Source of the DNA: PALSA-1353 sp050014015
GTDB taxonomy: Bacteria; Planctomycetota; Phycisphaerae; Tepidisphaerales; Tepidisphaeraceae
Assembly: GCA_050014015.1 (NCBI GenBank)
Contig: JBEKEC010000001.1
Coordinates: 62,001 to 126,000 of the forward strand
Direction of reading: 5' to 3'
DNA length: 64,000 bases
Position numbers and translations under genes: made by a program. Under the pieces are notes generated by a model that worked only from the letters and a program-made list of their open reading frames with translations, was not told the origin of the DNA and searched no databases. Shown piece by piece: positions 8,689-18,191 of the stretch. Numbering within the stretch: the stretch's first letter is position 1; each line of letters opens with the position of its first letter.

Positions 8689-9873
8689 ATGTCGAGCACC
8701 AGCGCTTCAATTTCCTCCCAGATGCAGCCGCAAGACGCGGCCCATTTGTCGCGCACAGGAGGAAACCGCGCCGCTGCGCGGACGCTGCGCCTCGTCCTTC
8801 GCGACGCGGCCGTCATCCTGATCGTTCTCGCCGCCGCCGAATTGGTTCTGCGGTTCGTCGGTCCGGAATATGAGCGCAACCTGTACGACCGCGACTTCAC
8901 GGGTTCGCAGCCCCTCGCGCTGAACGACGAGGGCTACCGCGGCCCGGCCACGCCGCTGGCGCGGCAGGGCGATGAACTCCGCATCCTGTGCCTGGGCGAT
9001 TCCACGACGTTCGGCACGGGCGTCGGGGCGCCCGATGCCTGGCCGTTCCAGCTTGCCGACGTCCTTCGCGCCCGCACGCCCCGGCCCGTTTCCGCCATGA
9101 ACGTCGCCTTTGAAGGCGCCAGCCTTCGAACCATGCAGTTGGCATATCACAACCAGTGGGCGGCGTATCATCCGGACGTCGTGGCGCTGTTGACCAGTGG
9201 AAACATGGTCTCGCTCGCCTGGATGCAGCGGAACGACGCCGCGTCGCAACCGAAATATTTCCGCGGACCCAACAACGAATCGCGCCTGGACCGGCTCCAG
9301 GACCAGGCCAACCGGGCGTTCCATAAGCTTCGCCTTCCCGCGTTTCTTTCGCTCAACACTCAGCGGGGTTTGTACTGGCTGGGGGTTTTGAACCATAACG
9401 TCAATCCCGACATGCCCGCCGGCGCCATGCTGGCGCACGGTTGGCGCCAGGGAGGATTGAGCGATTCCGAGGCCGAGGACGCCTGGGGCGTTTTTACCCG
9501 CGATCTGCGGCAATTCCGCGACGACGTGGCGCAGCATGGCGCGGTCCTGGTGGTGGCTTATTCCCCCACGCGATTCGACGTGTCCGACTCTGTTTTCGAC
9601 AACGAAAAAAACGTCCCGCGCGGCCGATTCACCATCGATCCCAATCTCCGCTTTCTCCGGATTTGCTCGGAATTGCAAATTCCCCGCATTGACGCGCTTC
9701 AGGCCGTTCGCAACGAACGGCGGGAAATCGAAATCCGCGACCACCGGCTCGCGTCGATGTATATCCCCTTTGATTACGCCCATCTCGACCGCGACGGCCA
9801 TCACGCCCTGGCCGAAGCGTTTGCCCGAAGCCTGCTCGAAATCGGCGTAATTCCTTCTTCCACGTCCAAATAA
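8689..9873 (+). CDS. SGNH/GDSL-hydrolase-like membrane-anchored protein, partner of the MBOAT enzyme
   Basis: A 394-residue protein with one N-terminal membrane segment (about residues 40-58) and a periplasmic domain. Block I (LCLGDSTTFGTG, nucleophile serine) and the C-terminal block (HLDRDGHHAL, with the Asp/His pair) of the SGNH fold are present, as is LLTSGNM in the position of block III. In AlgJ/AlgX- and PatB-type systems this partner receives the acetyl group from the MBOAT protein and places it on the sugar. The ATG at 8689 overlaps the end of the MBOAT gene region by only a 2-base gap, supporting one operon. Confidence 0.88.
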   Translation: MSSTSASISSQMQPQDAAHLSRTGGNRAAARTLRLVLRDAAVILIVLAAAELVLRFVGPEYERNLYDRDFTGSQPLALNDEGYRGPATPLARQGDELRILCLGDSTTFGTGVGAPDAWPFQLADVLRARTPRPVSAMNVAFEGASLRTMQLAYHNQWAAYHPDVVALLTSGNMVSLAWMQRNDAASQPKYFRGPNNESRLDRLQDQANRAFHKLRLPAFLSLNTQRGLYWLGVLNHNVNPDMPAGAMLAHGWRQGGLSDSEAEDAWGVFTRDLRQFRDDVAQHGAVLVVAYSPTRFDVSDSVFDNEKNVPRGRFTIDPNLRFLRICSELQIPRIDALQAVRNERREIEIRDHRLASMYIPFDYAHLDRDGHHALAEAFARSLLEIGVIPSSTSK

Positions 9874-10161
9874 CTGAAGAATCGTGCACGCAGGGCGCGG
9901 CCATCATTTGTGGCCGGCGCCCTGATGGGATTATCGCAACGGCATTTCTGAACTCCCCTCGCGGTTGTCCCGCAAGTCATGGCCACGCCCATTGCTTTGC
10001 CATCATGCCATGCTATTATCCTCGCCCGACTTTGGCGCCGTCTCTTGGATTTTGATTCCATGGCATCCAGCGCCTGTCGGAAGTGAAGCGAAAACCTCTC
10101 GGTAACTATTCAGAACTTTATCATTGTTCCGATAAGCGCTTCGACAAACGATCGTTCGTCC

Positions 10162-11271
10162 ATGCGAGTGGAACAACTCCAGAAATCTTTGGACCATTCT
10201 TCCGGCCGCGGGGAGTCCTTTTACATTCCTTCGCTTGACGGCATCCGCGCGTCGGCGTTTTTGCTCGTCTTTCTAAGCCACGTCGGCCTGGGCGATCGTA
10301 TTCCCGGTGGATTTGGCGTAACCGCCTTTTTCTTCCTGAGCGGATATCTCATCGTGACGCTTCTTCGCGGGGAAGCCGACCGCGACGGCTCGTTCAGCCT
10401 CAAGATGTTCTATGCTCGCCGGGTGCTGCGCATTTTCCCGCCCTGTTACCTGGTTCTTGCCGGCGCCGTGATTCTGAATGCGATTGGAATAGTTCCCGGC
10501 GGCCGAAGCCTCGCCGGACTGGCCGCGGAATTCTTTTACGTCACCAACTATTACACCCTCGCCGGCGGGAACGCGATACCCAAGGGAACCGGCGTACTCT
10601 GGTCCCTGGCGGTCGAAGAACATTTTTACCTGTTCTTTCCCCTTATTTACATCATCCTTCGACGGCTCTTTCCCAGGCCGGCTCGCCAGGTTGTGACGTT
10701 GGGCTGGTTCTGCGCCGCGATCTTGTTATGGCGCTGCGTCCTGGTCATTCATTTCCACGCGCCCAGCACCCGCACCTTCTTGGCGACCGACACGCGCTTC
10801 GATTCGATCCTTTTCGGTTGCATCCTCGCTATCTACGGCAACCCCGCCGTCGACCGCACCCGTTTCCAAGAGCACGTCTGGAAATGGATTCTGCTCCCCA
10901 TCGGCATTGGCTTGCTTTTGCTGACTTTCACCGTTCGCAGCGACGTCTTTCGTGACACGCTGCGATACACCCTGCAGGGAATCGCGTTATTTCCTGTGTT
11001 CATCACGGCTGTTCGTTATCCACGCTGGCTGGTGTTTCGAATATTGAACCTCCGCATCGTCAGGTTCGTCGGAGTGCTCTCATATACTCTCTATCTGGTG
11101 CACTTTGTCGTGATTGAAACGATAGATCGTTGGAGGCTCGGCAGTCCGCTTGTGCAGGGAATCCTTTCGTTGACCATCTCGTTGCTCGTCGCGGTAGCAA
11201 TATATTATCTGGTCGAACGTCCCTGCGCTCGCCTCAGGCGATATCTCCGATCGCGGCCCACCCCCAAGTAG
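10162..11271 (+). CDS. Acyltransferase-3 family membrane protein (OafA-like)
   Basis: A 369-residue protein with about ten hydrophobic segments. The N-terminal SLDGIRASAFLLVFLSHVGL carries the conserved active-site histidine, and VLWSLAVEEHFYLFFPL is the second hallmark. It ends YYLVERPCARLRR, also typical. Family members O-acetylate sugars of lipopolysaccharide or exopolysaccharide. It lies 288 bases after the SGNH gene; that gap holds nothing I recognise. The 235-base gap that follows (11272-11507) also shows no gene. Confidence 0.92.
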   Translation: MRVEQLQKSLDHSSGRGESFYIPSLDGIRASAFLLVFLSHVGLGDRIPGGFGVTAFFFLSGYLIVTLLRGEADRDGSFSLKMFYARRVLRIFPPCYLVLAGAVILNAIGIVPGGRSLAGLAAEFFYVTNYYTLAGGNAIPKGTGVLWSLAVEEHFYLFFPLIYIILRRLFPRPARQVVTLGWFCAAILLWRCVLVIHFHAPSTRTFLATDTRFDSILFGCILAIYGNPAVDRTRFQEHVWKWILLPIGIGLLLLTFTVRSDVFRDTLRYTLQGIALFPVFITAVRYPRWLVFRILNLRIVRFVGVLSYTLYLVHFVVIETIDRWRLGSPLVQGILSLTISLLVAVAIYYLVERPCARLRRYLRSRPTPK

Positions 11272-11507
11272 AGTCCCGTCCACACCCGACGCATCCAATC
11301 CGATTTGCACGGGCCGAAATTGAATTGTATGTTCCAAGAGCAATCAATCGGCAACCAGCCTTTCCGACCGGCGATCATTATACCGGACGTGAAGATGGAC
11401 CGATCGCGCGGTATTTGCGGCTTGAATTGACGCCCAGGGGTCAAAATCTTCCTGCCGCCGCCCTAAAGTCACAAGAGTGATCCGCTTCGCATCCCGATGC
11501 GGATCAC

Positions 11508-14087
11508 ATGAAGAACTACAACAGCCGCAAATCATCGCGTCTGGGTTTGGAAGGCCTTGAAAATCGCCAGCTCCTCTCATCGATTGTCCTCAATGGGACG
11601 GCGATGGAACTGCACGGCGATGCGGACCAGGGTAACGCCTTCGTCGTCCGAGCGGCCCCATCCAACCGTATTCTCGGATTCGCCAATAACTTCGGCGAGG
11701 CGGCTTCCCTCGACACCATCCAGCAAGTCGTCATTTATCTCGGCACCAAAACCGATACCGTGATCGTCAGCTCCGACGTGAACACGCCCGTGGAAGTCAT
11801 CTGCGCCGACGGCAAATGCGGGTGGCTGAAAGCGGGAGATTCAAAAACCTTCCAGGGTTCCGGCAGCGATTCGTCCAGCACCGGCAGCGGCTCGTCCAGC
11901 ACCGGCAGCGGTTCGTCCAGCACCGGCAGCGGCTCATCCAGCACCGGCAGCGGCTCATCCAGCACCGGCAGCGGTTCATCCAGTACCGGCAGTGGTTCGT
12001 CCAGTACCGGCAGTGGTTCGTCCAGTACCGGCAGTGGTTCGTCCAGCACCGGCAGCGGTTCATCCAGCACCGGCAGCGGTTCGTCCAGCACCGGCAGCGG
12101 TTCGTCCAGCACCGGCAGCGGTTCGTCCAGCACCGGTAGCGATTCGTCCAGCACCGGCAGTGGCTCGTCCAGCACCGGCAGTGGTTCATCCAGCACCGGC
12201 AGCGACTCGTCCAGCACCGGCAGTGGTTCATCCAGCACCGGCAGCGGTTCATCCAGCACCGGCAGCGATTCGTCCAGCACCGGCAGTGGTTCATCCAGCA
12301 CCGGCAGCGGTTCATCCAGCACCGGCAGCGATTCGTCCAGCACCGGCAGCGGTTCATCCAGCACCGGCAGCGGTTCATCCAGCACCGGCAGCGGCTCGTC
12401 CAGCGATCCGACGCCTACGCCGAGTAATCCGAGCGATCCATCCACCCCGCATGCGGTGATTACGCTGACCAGTCCCGCGACCGTTTATCCGCTGGAATCG
12501 GTGAACGTCCAGGCGCTCAATTCGAGCTTCGGCAGCGGAACTCTGCTCAACAGCAAGATCACCTGGAACTTCGGCGATCCGGGCTCGGCGTACAATGACA
12601 GCCTGGTCGGCTTCAATGCCGCCCACGCTTACGCCAACCCCGGCACTTACACCATCACCATGTCCATCACCACGCCCGATGGCCACGTCGGCGTCGCCAC
12701 CCAAACGGTGACGATCGCACAGGACAACCGGCCGACCATCTACGTCGCCGCCGACGGCAACGATGCCAACGACGGCTCCTCGCCCAACGACCCCATTCAG
12801 AGTCTCGCCCGTCTGGGCCAGCTCCTGACCAGCAACGTGCGCGTGTTGTTCCATGACGGCGACACCTTTACGCTGAGCAACACCAGCGCGATCGACTTGG
12901 GCGGTCTCCAGCACGTTTACATCGGGTCCTACGGCTCCGGCGCTCAGCCCGTGCTGTACTACAATGGCGCGGCGCACGGCGGGTCCTTCATCGGAATGTC
13001 CAATTCCACCTCGGGCATCGTCGTCCAGGGCCTCACCTTCAACTCCATCTTCCTCAACAACGACAATAAACAGGCCATCCCCCTGGGCTTTCTCCCGACC
13101 GGCAACGACATCACCATCCTCGACAACACCTTCCTGAACCTGGGCGACGACGTGAACCTTCAGTTGGACCCGAGCAACGTCCTGATTCAGGACAACACCT
13201 CGCCCGACCCGACCGCCCTGAGCGGATATTTCGGCTGGGTCGCCGGCACCGAAATCAACTTCCTCGGCAACACCGTCGCCAGTTCCACCGGCGAGGCCGT
13301 CATGCGCGTCGCGGGCGTCACCGACCTCGAGTTGGCGTACAACAACTTCACCAACAACCCTGAGACCCCCGGCGGGCTCGCCATCTCCAAGAACAATCTC
13401 TCCACGCAGGTTGGCCAATACGTCTACGTCTATCACAACTCCTTCACCGCCGGCGCCGCCAACGCCGGGCCGCTCGGCACCGACGTCGCCAATCCCAACG
13501 TCACCATCTCCGACGTGGTCTTCGACTCCAACACCGTCAACAGGACCACGATCCTGCTGACCCCGGGCGTTTTCGACGTCATGGTCGAGAACAACGTGAT
13601 CCATGGCAACAACGGGGCCGGCATCACGATCGACGCCCAGGAAATCGGCGGCGGATTCAACTGGACGACGAACAACGTCTGGATCGAGCACAACACCGTC
13701 ACCGAGCCGGGACAGTACGGCGGATTCCTCTACGTCAACGACGGCGAGGCCGCCGACGTCTACGTCGATTACAACCTCTTCGTCGACCCGAATTACCAGG
13801 TCGGAAGCGGCCAGGCGTTCATCAGCGTGGACGAAAACGACATGAACAGCTTCGCCCAGATCAAGGACAACGTCTGGTCCGTGCCGGCATCCATCCCGTC
13901 ATGGAATAACGGCGGCGTGTTCTTCGTCGGATCCGATCCAAGCTCGCAAACCGCCTGGCTCACGCCCGCCGAGTGGGAGGCCACGGGCATCCCAACCGGC
14001 GACGTGTATGAGAACGTGGTGCTCGGCTCAACCTATTCCGTCAACGCGGACGGCTTCACCGCCGGCTCCAATCTGCCGACTTCGTAG
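11508..14087 (+). CDS. Second PKD/right-handed beta-helix surface protein, paralogue of the protein at 4253
   Basis: An 859-residue protein. The N-terminus (LGLEGLENRQLLSS) is the planctomycete surface signature, shorter than in the paralogue. A Ser/Gly/Thr linker (about residues 118-300) leads into a PKD domain and a beta-helix region nearly identical in long stretches to the first copy (for example LSGYFGWVAGTEINFLGNTV). The N-terminal domain between leader and linker differs clearly between the two proteins. The close match over 1.6 kb indicates a duplication, with the acylation genes lying between the copies. The function is inferred to be at the cell surface only. Confidence 0.8.
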   Translation: MKNYNSRKSSRLGLEGLENRQLLSSIVLNGTAMELHGDADQGNAFVVRAAPSNRILGFANNFGEAASLDTIQQVVIYLGTKTDTVIVSSDVNTPVEVICADGKCGWLKAGDSKTFQGSGSDSSSTGSGSSSTGSGSSSTGSGSSSTGSGSSSTGSGSSSTGSGSSSTGSGSSSTGSGSSSTGSGSSSTGSGSSSTGSGSSSTGSGSSSTGSDSSSTGSGSSSTGSGSSSTGSDSSSTGSGSSSTGSGSSSTGSDSSSTGSGSSSTGSGSSSTGSDSSSTGSGSSSTGSGSSSTGSGSSSDPTPTPSNPSDPSTPHAVITLTSPATVYPLESVNVQALNSSFGSGTLLNSKITWNFGDPGSAYNDSLVGFNAAHAYANPGTYTITMSITTPDGHVGVATQTVTIAQDNRPTIYVAADGNDANDGSSPNDPIQSLARLGQLLTSNVRVLFHDGDTFTLSNTSAIDLGGLQHVYIGSYGSGAQPVLYYNGAAHGGSFIGMSNSTSGIVVQGLTFNSIFLNNDNKQAIPLGFLPTGNDITILDNTFLNLGDDVNLQLDPSNVLIQDNTSPDPTALSGYFGWVAGTEINFLGNTVASSTGEAVMRVAGVTDLELAYNNFTNNPETPGGLAISKNNLSTQVGQYVYVYHNSFTAGAANAGPLGTDVANPNVTISDVVFDSNTVNRTTILLTPGVFDVMVENNVIHGNNGAGITIDAQEIGGGFNWTTNNVWIEHNTVTEPGQYGGFLYVNDGEAADVYVDYNLFVDPNYQVGSGQAFISVDENDMNSFAQIKDNVWSVPASIPSWNNGGVFFVGSDPSSQTAWLTPAEWEATGIPTGDVYENVVLGSTYSVNADGFTAGSNLPTS
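11860..12406 (+). repeat. In-frame 21-bp tandem repeat of the second paralogue
   Basis: About 26 copies of the 21-bp GSGSSST-coding unit. Asp-coding variants occur at 12141, 12204, 12267 and 12330, exactly 63 bases apart, showing a higher-order unit of three repeats. Confidence 0.95.
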
Positions 14088-14117
14088 CCACGGTTCAATC
14101 AGGTTCCCGCGCACCTG

Positions 14118-14145
14118 AACGGGGGCGTCGAAAGACGCCTCCGTT
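14118..14145 (+). terminator. Stem-loop after the second beta-helix gene
   Basis: An inverted repeat pairs AACGG-GGGCGTC with GACGCC-TCCGTT around a GAAA tetraloop, 30 bases after the stop codon at 14087. There is no long T run, so this is a terminator candidate only. Confidence 0.55.
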
Positions 14146-14165
14146 CCTCCTTGTGCCGTTGTTCG

Positions 14166-14337
14166 AGAAAAGGGGGACATCCCAACTTATTGACGGGCCT
14201 TGATGCCGCCGATACCTTGCCCGCATGGCGCGTGGCTAGGCGATGCGGGCTGGAATAGAGCTTGCGCAATCCGTGGCCGCCGAAGAAGGGCTCGGGAAAC
14301 AAGCGAAAAGCGGAATAAGGTGGGATGTCCCCCTTCT
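14166..14337. repeat. Inverted repeat (GGGGGACATCCCA type) with a third solo copy at 14936-14956
   Basis: The left arm at 14166-14191 and the right arm at 14314-14337 are reverse complements with one mismatch and a 2-base length difference. A further partial copy in the left-arm orientation (AAAGGGGAACATCCC) lies at 14936-14956. The arms flank 120 bases without a gene. The kinase ORF starts in the right arm and its tail reads through the third copy. Confidence 0.85.
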
Positions 14338-14981
14338 TACGGAGAAAGTGTCTGAAAGTGCTGCGCGGCAAAGACGGCGTGGTCTTTGCGGCCGGGAATC
14401 TCCCCGAGCTATCCCAGGAGAAGATCGCCAACGCCCGGAATATTTGCATCATCGGTTCGCCGGGCGCGGGCAAGACCACGTTGGCCAAGCAGCTCGCTCG
14501 CCAGTTGCAAGTGACCGCCGTGTCCATGGATGACATCGCCGAGCAGCAGTTCCGCAAAGGACTGGGGATACCGACGGAGACTCGCTGGCAAGAGCTTCTG
14601 AAGGGCGTAGCGGGAGACAATCCGGTCATCACCGAGGGCAATTATTGGAGCAGTATTCCTCATCGCTTTGCCGCCGCGGACGTGATCGTTGTAATGGCGA
14701 CACCGATGGCTACGTGCCTTTGGCGGGCGTTTCTGCGTGGAGCGAAAAATTTGGTTGGCCAGACCACGGCTCATCCATCGACGCGCCTGTCGATGCTCAG
14801 CCGGATTCAATATTTTCTCAGCCCGAAGATCTATTTCCGCGCGGTCTTTTTTTGGCTGCTTCACAGGCATGATTTGCTCGCCGCCGTGCTGGCCCGACCA
14901 TCGGATACCCCGGTCGTTGTGATCGCCTCGTCGAGGGAAAGGGGAACATCCCTTATTGGCCAGCCGTTGGTTCACCGATAG
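14325..14981 (+). CDS. Small P-loop kinase-like ATPase (adenylate-kinase/topology-modulation type)
   Basis: The core begins NICIIGSPGAGKTTLAKQLA, a clear Walker A, followed by VSMDDIAEQQF (kinase-type D), ITEGNYW (lid or Walker B-like region) and an Arg-rich WRAFLRG segment. This pattern fits the broad family of bacterial adenylate-kinase-like proteins that phosphorylate small molecules. No substrate can be named. The first ATG lies inside an inverted-repeat arm, so the true start is uncertain; about 40 residues precede the P-loop where 5-10 would be usual. The last 15 residues are encoded by another repeat copy, so the natural C-terminus may have been changed. Confidence 0.65.
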   Translation: MSPFLRRKCLKVLRGKDGVVFAAGNLPELSQEKIANARNICIIGSPGAGKTTLAKQLARQLQVTAVSMDDIAEQQFRKGLGIPTETRWQELLKGVAGDNPVITEGNYWSSIPHRFAAADVIVVMATPMATCLWRAFLRGAKNLVGQTTAHPSTRLSMLSRIQYFLSPKIYFRAVFFWLLHRHDLLAAVLARPSDTPVVVIASSRERGTSLIGQPLVHR

Positions 14982-15067
14982 CCCGCGTGGGCCGGCCTGC
15001 CGGCGCCATGGCATGTTGCGGGTTTGTCTTGGCCCGGCATCCTAGGTTAATTTGCCGCACGAGCAAA

Positions 15068-16636
15068 ATGACGTCTTTAGCCAAACCAAAGCCCTCTTCC
15101 GCCATGGCGGCCATCCGGCGGCTGGCGGCACATCCGCTTTGGCCGTGGATGCTGATCGCGATGGGAACCCTGCTTCGCTTGCGGCGATATCTCCAGGACC
15201 GCGGGCTCATGCACGATGACGCACAATTGGCCAGCAACGTCTTTTCCCACGGCCTGGCGCAGTTGCTCCGGCCTCTCGACATCGGCGACCAGGCGGCGCC
15301 GGCGGGATTTTTGCTCCTCCAAAAATGCGCGGTGACGGCATTCGGACACGGCGAACTGGCGCTGCGCCTGGTTCCCTTTCTCGCCTCGGTCATCGTCCTG
15401 CCCGTTTTTTTCCTCGGCATCCGAAGAATCGCCGGCCCGGCGATCGCGACGGCCGGCACGGCCTGGCTGGCGCTGGCCGAGCCGCTGGTGCGGTATTCTT
15501 CCGAGGGCAAGCAATATTCCACCGACGTGTTGTGGGCCACGGTTGTCCTGGCCCTGGCGCTGGCCGCCGACAGCTTGCCCGCCCTGGCGGTTCTGGGCGC
15601 CGTCGGCGCTCTCTTGCTGTGGTTCAGCCATCCGCTGCTGTTCCTTCTCGGCGGAATCGGCATCACCCTGCTGCTCAAACATCTGCGGCAGGGACAACAC
15701 AAGCTGGCCCTCGCCGATGCCGCGATGGGCATCCTCTGGCTCGGCAGCTTCGCGGCCAATTATCTGCTGATTTCCCGGTACTACGTCTCCAACGATTCCC
15801 TGCGGATTTACTGGCAGAATCAAAACGCCTTCGCCCCCCTGCCGCGGTCGTTGCACGATTTGCTCTGGTATCCCAAGACGATTGCCGAACTCTTCCACTA
15901 TCCGCTGGGAATTCTGCCCAGCGGAAACTCCCAGGGCATCGTCTTTGTCCAGGCCGCCCAGGTAGCCCTTTTCACCGCAGTCGTCGTGCTGGCACTGGGC
16001 TGCTTCGTCCTGGCGCGGCAATCCAAGCGGGCGTTGGGATTTCTAATCCTGACCCTTTCGTTCACCCTGGCGGCTTCGGCGATCCAGCGATATCCGTTTG
16101 CCGAACGGCTCACGCTGTTCTTCGCGCCGCTGATCGTGTTGCCAATTGCGTTCGCCGTCGGGATCGAATGGTGGCGGCGAAGTCCGGCTCTGGCGGCCTT
16201 GCGATGGCTGCTGTGCGCCATCCTGTTCGTATATCCCGTTTACATCCAGGCCAAGTATCTGATCCACCCCGAAGTGCGCTACGACGCCAAGCCGGCAATC
16301 CTCTACGTCAAGGCCCATTGGCAAACCGGCGACGCTGTTTACCTCCATTGGGGATCGAAAGTTCTCGGCGATTATTATCTGGCGGACCAACCCGCGCTGG
16401 CGGTCCCAGCCGGCGGTCTGATCCACGGCGCGTTCGATCCCAACCTCGAGACCCGTCCCCGTCTTCTGGCCGATGATCTTCTTCAACTCCGCGGACGCCC
16501 CAGGGTTTGGATCGTCTTTTCCATGGGCGCTGCCGGCGACCAGCAGGTCATCGAGCAAACCCTCGACCGCCGCGGCAAACTGCTCGACCATCGGCAATTC
16601 AACGGCAGCGCCGTCGATCTGTACGACTTGCGATGA
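15068..16636 (+). CDS. GT-C (GT39/ArnT-like) membrane glycosyltransferase
   Basis: A protein of about 522 residues with some ten membrane helices. The first loop has the metal/lipid-donor motif as MHDDAQLASN, matching the D-D/E pattern of GT-C enzymes, and YSSEGKQYSTDVLWA is typical of this planctomycete subgroup. GT-C enzymes transfer sugars from polyprenyl-phosphate donors on the outer face of the membrane. The ATG at 15068 is chosen; the frame is open upstream to 14987 without good coding character. The gene is convergent, with a 2-base gap, to a similar enzyme on the other strand. The acceptor is unknown. Confidence 0.82.
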   Translation: MTSLAKPKPSSAMAAIRRLAAHPLWPWMLIAMGTLLRLRRYLQDRGLMHDDAQLASNVFSHGLAQLLRPLDIGDQAAPAGFLLLQKCAVTAFGHGELALRLVPFLASVIVLPVFFLGIRRIAGPAIATAGTAWLALAEPLVRYSSEGKQYSTDVLWATVVLALALAADSLPALAVLGAVGALLLWFSHPLLFLLGGIGITLLLKHLRQGQHKLALADAAMGILWLGSFAANYLLISRYYVSNDSLRIYWQNQNAFAPLPRSLHDLLWYPKTIAELFHYPLGILPSGNSQGIVFVQAAQVALFTAVVVLALGCFVLARQSKRALGFLILTLSFTLAASAIQRYPFAERLTLFFAPLIVLPIAFAVGIEWWRRSPALAALRWLLCAILFVYPVYIQAKYLIHPEVRYDAKPAILYVKAHWQTGDAVYLHWGSKVLGDYYLADQPALAVPAGGLIHGAFDPNLETRPRLLADDLLQLRGRPRVWIVFSMGAAGDQQVIEQTLDRRGKLLDHRQFNGSAVDLYDLR

Positions 16637-16638
16637 CC

Positions 16639-18153
16639 TCACCGAAGATCGTAACAGGCGACGTAGTCCTCGAACGGCGTGGCATGGAACACGGGCTTGC
16701 CCATGCCATCGAGCGCCATCAGCGCCCATTCCTGCCGCTGCGGGGCGTTCTCGAACATCACCCACACCCGCTTGCCCTTCCTGGGCGCGAATAATTCCTT
16801 GTATCCCTCGACTCCCGCCACGCCGTTCTGCATTACCTCCCTCGCCGGCAGATCGGCTAGGCCAAACCGGTCGCGGTAATACTCGTAGGGATAGTAGCAA
16901 AACTCGTCAACGTACAACTCGTCCCCCGGCTGACGATGGGCGGATACCAGCGACATCACCTGTCGCATGTCGCTGTGAAGCCAGGGCTTGCTGATGAATT
17001 CCCGCGTTTTGTTCAGCGGCGTGATCAGGAGAAAAATCAGCGCGATGATGCCGACGGGCCTTCGCTGGCCCTGGAACAGATATTCAAAGCCCGCGCCGAT
17101 GAAGATCGCCAACATCGGACAGATGAAAAGGATCAGCCGTTCCTTGAACGGATATTTGTCAAACCCCGAAGCGGCGAGAGTGAAAACGATCGGCAGGAGC
17201 AGCGCCAGCGCCGCCGACTTCTTCCGCCGCCACAGCATCCCCACCCCCACGACGAACACCAGCGCGCAAAGCCCCACGAATCCCATCGACAGCGGGCTTT
17301 CGAATATCTCGAAGAACGTCTCCTTGTACCAGACCAGCGCGGCGATGGATTTCGGCGCCGGCGCGAAGGCATCCGCCTGGGCCCAGAACGACCGCATGAA
17401 CGCGCTCTGGCTCAGCCGGTGCAGGACCAGGAAATAATTTCCCGCGAAACTCACCGCCCATGCGGCGGCGACGAATAACATCGGCCGGGGATCGGGCCGC
17501 GGCTTGCCGCCGAACCATTCCATCGCACCCAGAACCGCGATCCCGCCCAGCACGAACGCCACCGGATGCGAAAACCAGATCGCCAACGCCCCCACGATGC
17601 CCAGCGCGATCGTTCCGCGCTTCGACGGCGATAGCCCGCGCGACCAGTCTCCTACCGCGATCACCCCCAGAAGCAACGTCAACACCGTGAGCAAAACGTC
17701 CGTCGAATATTGCTTGGTGTCCGCGGAGTAATCATATTGCTTGGCGCCCATCGCCAGCACCACCAGCGCCATCACCGCGCCGCCCGGCGTCAAGACCTTC
17801 CGGCAAAGCCAGTAAAACAGCGGCAGCGACAGGATCGACGCCGACAGCGGCGCCAGCCGTAGCGACCACTCGTGATTCCCCAGCAGCCTGATGACCAACT
17901 TCTCGATCATCAAGAATCCGATCGGCGCCCCCTGATCGTTATCCAACGGCTTCAGCAGCCCGCCGAAAGTGCGCCCAACGACGTTCAGCGCCAGCGCCGC
18001 CTCGTCCCGGTACATCGAGCGGTTGTAGAGATAAAACCACAGCCGCATCGCGATCCCGGCGCCCATCACCAGCATCGCCAGCAGCAGCCACCCGATCGAA
18101 GACCCGGCCTGTTCGCTTTCGGGGACTTGATTGCTTGCAACTTCGGATTCCAA
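16639..18153 (-). CDS. GT-C (GT39/ArnT-like) membrane glycosyltransferase, paralogue of the gene at 15068
   Basis: About 504 residues with multiple membrane helices. The first periplasmic loop reads MYRDEAALALN, the GT-C D-E motif, and YSADTKQYSTDVLLTV parallels the neighbouring paralogue. The C-terminal domain is soluble (QPGDELYVDEFCYYPYEYY). I place the start at the TTG at 18153 because AGGAAAGAGG lies 7 bases before it. The longer frame to 18342 only translates an intergenic palindrome into a Pro/Arg/Gly-rich tail. It probably modifies lipid A, a glycan or protein with a lipid-linked sugar; substrate unknown. Confidence 0.82.
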   Translation of the reverse strand: MESEVASNQVPESEQAGSSIGWLLLAMLVMGAGIAMRLWFYLYNRSMYRDEAALALNVVGRTFGGLLKPLDNDQGAPIGFLMIEKLVIRLLGNHEWSLRLAPLSASILSLPLFYWLCRKVLTPGGAVMALVVLAMGAKQYDYSADTKQYSTDVLLTVLTLLLGVIAVGDWSRGLSPSKRGTIALGIVGALAIWFSHPVAFVLGGIAVLGAMEWFGGKPRPDPRPMLFVAAAWAVSFAGNYFLVLHRLSQSAFMRSFWAQADAFAPAPKSIAALVWYKETFFEIFESPLSMGFVGLCALVFVVGVGMLWRRKKSAALALLLPIVFTLAASGFDKYPFKERLILFICPMLAIFIGAGFEYLFQGQRRPVGIIALIFLLITPLNKTREFISKPWLHSDMRQVMSLVSAHRQPGDELYVDEFCYYPYEYYRDRFGLADLPAREVMQNGVAGVEGYKELFAPRKGKRVWVMFENAPQRQEWALMALDGMGKPVFHATPFEDYVACYDLR

Positions 18154-18191
18154 GTCAACGCCTCTTTCCTGATTACTCGCTCCCCCTTCTT

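Noticed and set aside
6908..8710. 600-codon minus-strand ORF opposite the MBOAT gene
   Set aside because: Shadow frame of the MBOAT gene, with a low-complexity composition and no domain.
11735..12445. Similar minus-strand LPVLDEP ORF in the second paralogue
   Set aside because: Same cause: a repeat-driven open frame opposite a real gene.
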